From Flavobacterium psychrophilum (GTDB lineage Bacteria > Bacteroidota > Bacteroidia > Flavobacteriales > Flavobacteriaceae), in NCBI GenBank assembly GCA_003243255.1, contig QFQM01000065.1, positions 1 to 23,029 of the forward strand: a stretch of DNA of 23,029 nucleotides, in the 5' to 3' direction. Shown piece after piece: positions 14,955 to 21,231 of the stretch (position 1 is its first letter; each line of letters starts with the position of its first letter). A program made the translations under genes and the position numbers. Under the pieces are notes generated by a model. It was not told where the DNA came from. It saw nothing but the letters and a program-made list of their open reading frames with translations, and did not search any database.

Positions 14955-15662
14955 TTATCTCATCCAACCCTCAATTTTATAATTTTTTTGTGCCAGTTTT
15001 GTTTCTTTTCCGGTTACACTATCTTTAAACCACATTTCAAACCTTGCTGCATAAGGCTTATCCCAGTCACCTTCATAAATAGTAAAATCCTCTTTTAAGA
15101 GATGATACATTATTGAATTATGCTGCTTAACAGGGATAGCAGAATGAAATTCCAGTTCTTTTACACTTAACGGATCATTTTGTGTTATTTCAAAAGCTTT
15201 TAGATATATAGTTCCCTTTTGAGAATTACCGATACTGATATCATATGTATATATACCAGGCTGTGAGCCATTGTATATTTTAAAGTCTGTTTGTTTCTCA
15301 AAAGTGTCATTATATGAATCTAATGGTTTTTCGAGCTTTATATTTGTTTGTATTTCAAGATTGTCGGCATAATAATCGTGAGGATTACACATTATGAATG
15401 AGAATAAAAATATGATACCTAGAAAAGCAAGCAGTAGTGTTGAGATAATTTGCAGGAATCCCTGTAGGCGTTGTTTCGTAACTAATTTTTCAATTCCTAA
15501 TATGAATGATAGGAGGAATGAAGAGGATAGTAAAATTAAAGCAATGTTATATGTTATCCGGTTATGAAAAGGGAAAAGATAAGAGAATATAAAGCCAATA
15601 ATAAAGATTACAAATAGGGGAATATACCATTTGGTATAATAGTCGGACAACAGTTTTTTCAT
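14955..15662 (-). CDS. uncharacterised membrane protein with C-terminal exported domain
   Basis: I do not recognise this family. The 235-residue protein has three hydrophobic helices at about residues 13-31, 38-57 and 68-90, then a C-terminal part of about 145 residues with alternating hydrophobic and polar residues, probably a beta-rich domain. The N-terminus is basic (MKKLLSDYYTKW), suggesting that it is cytoplasmic and the C-terminal domain is outside. The next gene downstream is the TM2-AAA ATPase, 108 bp on; the two may be functionally linked, but that is inference. The promoter TTG-N19-TATATTTG is folded into the lpdA terminator just upstream. Confidence 0.6.
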   Translation of the reverse strand: MKKLLSDYYTKWYIPLFVIFIIGFIFSYLFPFHNRITYNIALILLSSSFLLSFILGIEKLVTKQRLQGFLQIISTLLLAFLGIIFLFSFIMCNPHDYYADNLEIQTNIKLEKPLDSYNDTFEKQTDFKIYNGSQPGIYTYDISIGNSQKGTIYLKAFEITQNDPLSVKELEFHSAIPVKQHNSIMYHLLKEDFTIYEGDWDKPYAARFEMWFKDSVTGKETKLAQKNYKIEGWMR

Positions 15663-15679
15663 AAAAAATGATTGGTTCT

Positions 15680-15709
15680 CAAATATAAAAATCCGCTCTG
15701 AAAACTCAA
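15680..15709 (-). promoter_or_regulatory. Bacteroidota-type promoter nested in the lpdA terminator
   Basis: On the minus strand TTG (15709-15707), a 19-bp spacer and TATATTTG (15687-15680) match the consensus, 17 nt before the ATG at 15662. Most of it lies within the hairpin at 15687-15720. Confidence 0.65.
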
Positions 15710-15720
15710 AGCGGATTTTT
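15687..15720 (-). terminator. intrinsic terminator of lpdA
   Basis: A perfect 11-bp stem aaaaatccgct / agcggattttt with a 12-nt loop, lying 45 bp after the lpdA stop. T's follow on the minus strand. Confidence 0.78.
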
Positions 15721-15764
15721 ATTATTGCGATGCAAATCTAAAATCTGCAATCTATAATCTAAAA

Positions 15765-17153
15765 TTACAAGTGAATAACTTCATCGTAAGCAGCCGCAGC
15801 AGCTTCCATTATAGCCTCGCTCATAGTAGGGTGAGGGTGAACCGATTTAATGATTTCGTGACCTGTAGTCTCAAGTTTTCTTGCAACAACAGCTTCAGCG
15901 ATCATATCAGTAACTCCGGCACCAATCATGTGGCAGCCTAACCATTCTCCATATTTGGCATCAAAGATTACTTTTACGAAACCGTCTGGAGTTCCCGCGG
16001 CCTTAGCTTTACCTGAAGCAGAGAATGGGAATTTACCAACTTTTATCTCGTAACCTTTTTCTTTAGCTGCTTTTTCAGTAAGACCTACAGAAGCAATTTC
16101 CGGAGTAGCATACGTACATCCAGGAATGTTTCCGTAATCAAGAGGTTCTACGTGAAGACCTGCTATTTTCTCAACACAAAGAATACCTTCTGCAGAAGCA
16201 ACGTGTGCTAATGCCTGACCCGGTACGATATCACCGATAGCATAGTAACCAGGTATGTTTGTCTGGTAGTATGAATTAACCAATACTTTATCTCTGTCAG
16301 TAGCAATACCTACCTCTTCAAGACCTATGTTCTCGATGTTTGATTTGATACCTACAGCAGAAAGAAGGATATCTGCTTCAAGGATCTCTTCGCCTTTAGC
16401 TGTTTTTACAGTAGCTTTAACACCTGCACCTGAAGTATCAACTTTCTCAACAGAAGAGTTAGTCATGATATCGATACCTGATTTTTTAAGCGAACGCTCG
16501 AATTGTTTTGATACCTCTTCATCCTCTACAGGAACGATGTTTGGCATGAACTCAACGATAGTTACTTTAGTACCCATTGAGTTGTAGAAGTGAGCAAACT
16601 CAACTCCAATAGCACCTGAACCTACAACGATCATAGATTTTGGCTGCTCAGGAAGCGTCATTGCCTGACGGTAACCGATAACTTTCTTACCATCCTGAGG
16701 AAGATTTGGAAGCTCACGTGAACGTGCACCTGTAGCGATAATGATATGGTCTGCGCTGTATTCGGTAGTAGCACCGTCTTTTGCTGTTACATCAAGTTTT
16801 TTACCAGGCTTAAGTTTACCTGTACCTTCAATTACATCAATTTTATTTTTTTTCATAAGGAACTGAATACCTTTGCTCATACCGTCGGCTACGCCACGGC
16901 TGCGTTGTACTACAGCACCAAAGTCTTTGTCAAATTCGTTTACGGTAAGACCGTAGTCTGAAGCGTGTTTCAGGTAATCAAAAACCTGAGCACTCTTTAA
17001 AAGTGCTTTTGTTGGGATACAGCCCCAGTTAAGGCAGATACCGCCAAGGTTTTCTTTTTCCACAATTGCAGTTTTGAATCCTAATTGTGCTGCCCTGATT
17101 GCGGCTACATATCCGCCAGGACCACTTCCTAAAACAATAACATCGTATTTCAT
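15765..17153 (-). CDS. lpdA: dihydrolipoyl dehydrogenase (E3)
   Basis: This 462-residue flavoenzyme reoxidises dihydrolipoamide with NAD+ in the pyruvate and 2-oxoglutarate dehydrogenase and glycine-cleavage complexes. The FAD-binding GSGPGGYVAAIRAAQLG is at 9-25. The redox disulfide is Cys40/Cys45 in GGICLNWGCIP. The NAD site has VVGSGAIGVEF. A second FAD motif is near YYAIGDIVPG. The C-terminal His-Glu pair is in HPHPTMSEAIMEA; most relatives have HAHPT. Length and motif order are normal. The gene is alone: no E1 or E2 subunit gene is next to it, so it probably serves several complexes. A near-consensus -7 box (TACTTTCG) is about 35 nt upstream of the ATG. Ends at the hairpin at 15687. Confidence 0.96.
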   Translation of the reverse strand: MKYDVIVLGSGPGGYVAAIRAAQLGFKTAIVEKENLGGICLNWGCIPTKALLKSAQVFDYLKHASDYGLTVNEFDKDFGAVVQRSRGVADGMSKGIQFLMKKNKIDVIEGTGKLKPGKKLDVTAKDGATTEYSADHIIIATGARSRELPNLPQDGKKVIGYRQAMTLPEQPKSMIVVGSGAIGVEFAHFYNSMGTKVTIVEFMPNIVPVEDEEVSKQFERSLKKSGIDIMTNSSVEKVDTSGAGVKATVKTAKGEEILEADILLSAVGIKSNIENIGLEEVGIATDRDKVLVNSYYQTNIPGYYAIGDIVPGQALAHVASAEGILCVEKIAGLHVEPLDYGNIPGCTYATPEIASVGLTEKAAKEKGYEIKVGKFPFSASGKAKAAGTPDGFVKVIFDAKYGEWLGCHMIGAGVTDMIAEAVVARKLETTGHEIIKSVHPHPTMSEAIMEAAAAAYDEVIHL

Positions 17154-17245
17154 CAGTGTATAATTTCTGTATTAATTTGTGCCTACGAAAGTAAGTATTT
17201 ATTTGGTTATTCTAAAATGTTTCAATATTTGATTGCTTATATACT

Positions 17246-17301
17246 CCGAGAGTTGCACCTTCGGCTATTGCATCGACCCTTTTAGGGTCTCAAGGCTCAG
17301 A
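17246..17301. other. G+C-rich spacer segment with small hairpin
   Basis: Between the ABC transporter and lpdA, about 56 bp are roughly half G+C by eye, against A/T-rich flanks. It contains a perfect 6-bp stem gaccct / agggtc (17275-17289), with no T run on either strand. I do not recognise it; it could be part of the ABC gene's 3' end processing or a repeat remnant. Confidence 0.4.
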
Positions 17302-17320
17302 TGTGACTGTAAACTTTGTA

Positions 17321-19075
17321 TTATGCTTCCTCCTCCGCAACAAACTGAGAATAATAAAGGTTCTTATAGTATCCTTCAGCGCGGTTTATCAGTTCATAAT
17401 GCGAACCGGCTTCAACGATGTGGCCTTTGTCCATTACTATGATTTTATCAGCATTCACTACCGTTGCCAGCCTGTGGGCAATAATAATTGAGGTTCTGCC
17501 TTCGGTAATCTTGTCCGTAGCGTTCTGTATTAGTTCCTCAGAGTAGGTGTCAATAGAAGAGGTAGCCTCGTCTAATATCAATATACTCGGGTTGCTTACC
17601 AATACACGAAGAAAAGCAATAAGCTGTCGCTGTCCGGATGACAACATTACTCCACGCTCTTTTACATTATAATCATAGCCTTCCGGCAGACTCATAATGA
17701 AATCGTGTACACCAATCTCTTTTGCGGCATTAATAACTGTCTCACGGCTTATTGAGGGATCATTCAGCGTAATGTTGTTCAGGATTGTATCTGCAAAAAG
17801 GAAAACATCCTGTAATACAATGCCTATCTGTCTCCTAAGGCTTTCAAGGGTAAAATCGTTGATATCTGTACCATCGATACTAATTTTACCGCTGCTTATT
17901 TCATAGAAACGATTCAGAAGATTGATTATGGTAGATTTACCTGCTCCTGTTGCACCTACAATTGCAATAGTGGTTCCTGCATCTATTTTCAGGTCTATAC
18001 CTTTAATTACTTCTTCGTTTTCGATATAGCTGAAATGTACTTTTTCAAAATCGATTTGTCCTTTAAAATGCCCTGCAACTTTTGTTCCCGGTGTTTGTAC
18101 AAGGTCTTCCATTTCTAATAATTCAAATACCCTGTCTGAAGCAATCATACCCATTTGCATTTCGTTGAACTTATCGGCGATTTGCCTAAGTGGGTTGAAC
18201 AGCATACCGATGTACATTATATAAGCAAACATGTCTCCGGGTTGGGTAATAGAATCTCCGTTAAGAATATTTAGTCCGGCGTACCATATTACCATACCCA
18301 GTGTTAATGAAGATATGGTATCGGCAACAGGGAAAAAGATAGAGTTGTAAAGAATGTTCTTCTGCCAGGCATCGTTATGTTTTTTGTTTATGTCTTTGAA
18401 TTTTTCGTATTCTATATCCTCACGGTTAAATAGCTGAACGATACGCATACCTGTAACACGCTCCTGAACAAAAGTATTCAGGTTGGCTACCTGCGTACGT
18501 ACTTCTTCAAAAGCACCTTTCATTTTCTTCTGGAAAATGCGTGTGGCATATACCAGTAACGGCATAGCTAACAGAACAACAATACTCAGTTTCCAGTTCA
18601 TATAGAACATAAAAACAAGAATTACAATCATTTTCAGCAGATCACTCACGATCATGAATAATCCCTGACTGAAAATCTTTGAAATGGATTCGATATCAAA
18701 AACAGTACGCGTTACCAGTCTTCCAACTGCTTCGTTATCAAAGAATTTCATCCTGAAGCTGTTGATGTGTGCGAATAGTTTTTCGCGAATGTCTTTTACA
18801 ATATCCTGCCCAAGCCAGTTAGCAAGGTATACGAAGTAAAATTGGGATATTACCTCAAGCATCAGTACAACTCCCATAAGTATTACATAAAATAATAATC
18901 CGGAAGCATTTTTAGGGATAAGGTATTCATCTACTGTTTCCTTAAGCAGGTAAGGCCTCGCAGCGGCAAATAACGAAAGGGATATTGAGAATAATATAAC
19001 CCATATAAAACGGGCTTTATAAGGTTTTGCATATTGCATAACCTTTTTGAATGATGACGATTTTTTGGTTTTCAT
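17321..19075 (-). CDS. ABC exporter, fused permease-ATPase (MsbA/LmrA-type)
   Basis: This 584-residue half-transporter has six membrane helices in residues about 20-320 and a nucleotide-binding domain after about 340. Motifs are Walker A GATGAGKS (374-381), Q-loop VLQDVFLF (420-427), the signature LSSGQ (478-482), Walker B ILILDEA (498-504, Glu503) and H-loop His534. The signature has Ser for the usual first Gly; the residue that contacts ATP is kept. It should work as a homodimer exporting lipids or drugs; the substrate is unknown, and this could be a lipid flippase like MsbA or a multidrug pump. It starts 9 bp after truA and is almost certainly co-transcribed with it. The protein ends in acidic EEEA. 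Confidence 0.92.
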   Translation of the reverse strand: MKTKKSSSFKKVMQYAKPYKARFIWVILFSISLSLFAAARPYLLKETVDEYLIPKNASGLLFYVILMGVVLMLEVISQFYFVYLANWLGQDIVKDIREKLFAHINSFRMKFFDNEAVGRLVTRTVFDIESISKIFSQGLFMIVSDLLKMIVILVFMFYMNWKLSIVVLLAMPLLVYATRIFQKKMKGAFEEVRTQVANLNTFVQERVTGMRIVQLFNREDIEYEKFKDINKKHNDAWQKNILYNSIFFPVADTISSLTLGMVIWYAGLNILNGDSITQPGDMFAYIMYIGMLFNPLRQIADKFNEMQMGMIASDRVFELLEMEDLVQTPGTKVAGHFKGQIDFEKVHFSYIENEEVIKGIDLKIDAGTTIAIVGATGAGKSTIINLLNRFYEISSGKISIDGTDINDFTLESLRRQIGIVLQDVFLFADTILNNITLNDPSISRETVINAAKEIGVHDFIMSLPEGYDYNVKERGVMLSSGQRQLIAFLRVLVSNPSILILDEATSSIDTYSEELIQNATDKITEGRTSIIIAHRLATVVNADKIIVMDKGHIVEAGSHYELINRAEGYYKNLYYSQFVAEEEA

Positions 19076-19084
19076 AATAATGGT

Positions 19085-19819
19085 CTAAAGATACGGATAA
19101 ATTACCTTAGTAAGGTACAATCCATGAGCGGGAACTGAAAATCCTGCCTTATTCCTGTCGCGGCTTTCAATAATTGAAGTTACGTCATTAACGCTTATTT
19201 TACCAAGGCCAACATTGACCAGTGTCCCAACAATAGCGCGAACCATATTTCGTAAAAAACGATCAGCACTAACCGTAAAGACAAGTTTATTGTCATGTTG
19301 TTCCCAGCTGGCTTCCATAATATCACAATTAAATGTTTTTACATCAGTATGTGTTTTGGAGAAGCATTTAAAATCGGTATAATTGAAAAGAAGCTGTGCT
19401 GCTTCATTCATTTTTTCAACATCCAGTTTGTGAAAGTTGTACCAACTGCCTTCGTGGTCAAAAGCATCTTTAAAAGTATGGATGTGGTATTCGTATGTGC
19501 GTCGGGTGGCATCAAAGCGTGCATGGGCATCTTCGTGCAACGGAATAAAACGGTAAACTACTATATCCGCAGGTAAAAAAGAGTTTAACCGTTTAACCAG
19601 CTGAGCGGTATCGGCAATTTCCTCATGGTCAAAGTGGGCAAACATTTGCTTAGCATGTACACCGGTATCGGTACGTCCGGCACCTACTACATCTATCTCT
19701 GTTTTAAGTAGTGTTGATAATGCTTTGTTCAGTGTTTCCTGTACTGATGGACTATGCGGCTGAAACTGCCAACCGCAGTAATTCTTACCATTATATGCGA
19801 ATTCTATAAAATATCTCAT
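19085..19819 (-). CDS. truA: tRNA pseudouridine synthase A
   Basis: This 244-residue enzyme makes pseudouridine at positions 38-40 of the tRNA anticodon stem-loop. The N-terminus MRYFIEFAYNGKNYCGWQFQP and the motif GAGRTDTGVHA (46-56) with the catalytic Asp51 are diagnostic. RTYEYHI, the residues after SADRFLRNMVRAIVGTL, and the C-terminal GFSVPAHGLYL are also conserved. Length is typical. It is the first gene of a unit with the ABC exporter 9 bp downstream. The -7 box TAACTTTG (19827-19834) ends 7 nt before the ATG, so the transcript may be leaderless. Confidence 0.95.
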   Translation of the reverse strand: MRYFIEFAYNGKNYCGWQFQPHSPSVQETLNKALSTLLKTEIDVVGAGRTDTGVHAKQMFAHFDHEEIADTAQLVKRLNSFLPADIVVYRFIPLHEDAHARFDATRRTYEYHIHTFKDAFDHEGSWYNFHKLDVEKMNEAAQLLFNYTDFKCFSKTHTDVKTFNCDIMEASWEQHDNKLVFTVSADRFLRNMVRAIVGTLVNVGLGKISVNDVTSIIESRDRNKAGFSVPAHGLYLTKVIYPYL

Positions 19820-19826
19820 GAGGATG

Positions 19827-19834
19827 CAAAGTTA
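19827..19834 (-). promoter_or_regulatory. -7 box of the truA operon
   Basis: TAACTTTG on the minus strand matches TAnnTTTG, 7 nt before the ATG at 19819. TTA lies 18 bp upstream as a weak -33 element. Confidence 0.45.
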
Positions 19835-19856
19835 CGGTTTTAAGTTATAATGTAAT

Positions 19857-19930
19857 AATGTTGCAAAGTTTCTAAGTTACTTTTGTAACGTGATAAACAA
19901 ACGTTTTAAACTTTATAACTTTACAACATT
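19857..19930. repeat. imperfect inverted repeat in the truA-phosphodiesterase spacer
   Basis: aatgttgcaaagtt (19857-19870) and aactttacaacatt (19917-19930) are complementary at 13 of 14 positions. Between them are smaller dyads: gttac-tttt-gtaac (19876-19889) and aacgt/acgtt (19887-19905). Confidence 0.55.
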
Positions 19931-19948
19931 AAAAACTTTAAGAACTAA

Positions 19949-20440
19949 ATGAAAATTCTCCTCCTTAGCGATACCCATAGCCATATAGATGACACAATAC
20001 TTAAATATGTACGCCAGGCGGATGAAGTATGGCATGCCGGGGATATAGGTGATTTGTCTGTTACCGATGCCTTGAAAAAAGAGAAACCCTTAAGAGCAGT
20101 GTACGGCAACATTGATAGTAATGAAGCCCGTTTGGAATTCCCATTGAACAATCGTTTTATGTGCGAAGGGGTAGACGTATGGATTACGCATATTGGTGGT
20201 TATCCGGGTAAATACAATCAGGCAGTGAGGGAGGAGATTAACTTGAACCCACCTAAGCTTTTTATTTGCGGGCATTCACATATATTAAAAGTACAGTTTG
20301 ATCAGAAATTAGGGTTATTACATATGAACCCCGGAGCGGCAGGAGTGAGCGGATTTCATCAGGTACGGACTATGCTGCGCTTTGAGATTGATGGAGATAA
20401 AATTCAGAATCTTGAAGTGATAGAGATTGGGAAACGATAA
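19949..20440 (+). CDS. metallophosphoesterase, YfcE/MJ0936 family
   Basis: This 163-residue protein has the full set of calcineurin-like motifs of the YfcE family: DTHSH (Asp8, His10), HAGDIGD (Asp32), GNID (Asn54), THIGGYPG (His81) and CGHSH (His109, His111), followed by NPGAAGVSG. These bind two divalent metals (often Mn). Known relatives are phosphodiesterases with broad activity on model substrates; the natural substrate is not known. Length is typical. The start ATG gives MKILLLSDTHSH, the usual family start. A possible -7 box TACTTTTG (19878-19885) would give a leader of about 60 nt that contains the inverted repeats. Ends at the terminator at 20500. Confidence 0.9.
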   Translation: MKILLLSDTHSHIDDTILKYVRQADEVWHAGDIGDLSVTDALKKEKPLRAVYGNIDSNEARLEFPLNNRFMCEGVDVWITHIGGYPGKYNQAVREEINLNPPKLFICGHSHILKVQFDQKLGLLHMNPGAAGVSGFHQVRTMLRFEIDGDKIQNLEVIEIGKR

Positions 20441-20499
20441 TCAGATTATTGGATTTTTAGATTGTTCGATAAATATATACAAATATATTTTTGTTGTAG

Positions 20500-20526
20500 A
20501 GACGTTGCATTGCAACGTCTTTTTTA
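20500..20526 (+). terminator. intrinsic terminator of the phosphodiesterase gene
   Basis: A 9-bp stem agacgttgc / gcaacgtct with loop att, followed by T's up to 20526 and preceded by gtag. Its core is like that of the hairpin at 6048. Confidence 0.82.
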
Positions 20527-20563
20527 TTTAGTATGTAAGGGGGGAGGGGTAAGGCCTAAAAAC

Positions 20564-20593
20564 AAAAAATCCGGATAATATCCGGATTTTTTT
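20564..20593. terminator. bidirectional terminator, mainly for the DUF4293 gene
   Basis: A perfect stem aaaaaatccggat / atccggatttttt with a 3-nt loop (aat), A and T runs at both ends. It lies 27 bp after the DUF4293 stop on the minus strand. Confidence 0.82.
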
Positions 20594-20620
20594 ACGCACT
20601 AATAAACTAAGTTAAAAGGT

Positions 20621-21043
20621 TTATCTCAATCGGTCTACTGATTTTACGAGGTCTTCATCCTTCTTGATAGCTTTATTGGCTAAGCTTAGAAAAACGATAG
20701 AAACAATCGGGAGGATTACCCCAATACCCTTCTCTGAAACCACCTTATCAGGGTCGGTCTCTCCGGATAAATTGAATAGCCTGAATATAAATAATCCTAA
20801 TAAAATTACATTTAATATTATGTTCAGCCTGCCCATCACAAACTGATTTTTTCTTTTTTTATAGGTCATTATGCTAACAATACTAAGTGTGGTACTGAAA
20901 GCAAAAAGCAATACGAAAGCAAGGTCACGGATAAAATAATAATTTACCCCGTTTTTGGTTACCCAAAGTGGAAAAGCAAACGGCAATACTCCCGTTGCAA
21001 TTACTGCTATAATCAGATATACTGTTTGTATTCTTTGTAACAT
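20621..21043 (-). CDS. DUF4293 family membrane protein
   Basis: This 140-residue protein has four membrane helices at about 6-24, 35-55, 71-90 and 104-121. The start MLQRIQTVYLIIAVIATG and the layout match DUF4293, a family found in Bacteroidota. The C-terminus is charged (KAIKKDEDLVKSVDRLR) and cytoplasmic by the positive-inside rule. Its function is not known. It is divergent from rho, a gene order I recall in flavobacteria. Promoter -7 box TATTTTTG (21063-21070) is 19 nt before the ATG. Confidence 0.88.
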   Translation of the reverse strand: MLQRIQTVYLIIAVIATGVLPFAFPLWVTKNGVNYYFIRDLAFVLLFAFSTTLSIVSIMTYKKRKNQFVMGRLNIILNVILLGLFIFRLFNLSGETDPDKVVSEKGIGVILPIVSIVFLSLANKAIKKDEDLVKSVDRLR

Positions 21044-21062
21044 TCTGCCTTTATTTGCAGCA

Positions 21063-21070
21063 CAAAAATA
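21063..21070 (-). promoter_or_regulatory. -7 box of the DUF4293 gene
   Basis: TATTTTTG on the minus strand matches TAnnTTTG, 19 nt before the ATG at 21043. Confidence 0.5.
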
Positions 21071-21107
21071 TACTTTCTTTTTGTAAAATACTATTGCAAA
21101 CTAAAAA

Positions 21108-21115
21108 TAAATTTG
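21108..21115 (+). promoter_or_regulatory. possible -7 box of rho
   Basis: TAAATTTG matches TAnnTTTG. It lies 116 nt before the rho ATG, leaving a leader of about 110 nt; TTG candidates at 21081 and 21094 have poor spacing (24 and 11 bp). Rho is autoregulated in many bacteria, so a long leader is plausible. Confidence 0.4.
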
Positions 21116-21231
21116 TAATATTGCAATACCATTTCATAACTGCTTCATTCTGAAGTAGGGTATTCCTAAAAATTGCTTTCCACCAAAAAAACATTGCTAG
21201 TTACACTATTTAATTTAACCAAAAGTTATTC

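Noticed and set aside
17233..17491. Plus-strand frames over the 3' end of the ABC exporter gene
   Set aside because: They overlap the well-supported minus-strand gene, and the products resemble no protein family I know.
17321..19075. LSSGQ in place of LSGGQ in the ABC signature as a sign of an inactive transporter
   Set aside because: Only the first Gly is changed; this variant is seen in active exporters, and all other motifs are intact.
20539..20549. A G-rich run (gggggg a gggg) as a possible G-quadruplex
   Set aside because: Only two long G tracts are present, too few for a stable intramolecular quadruplex.
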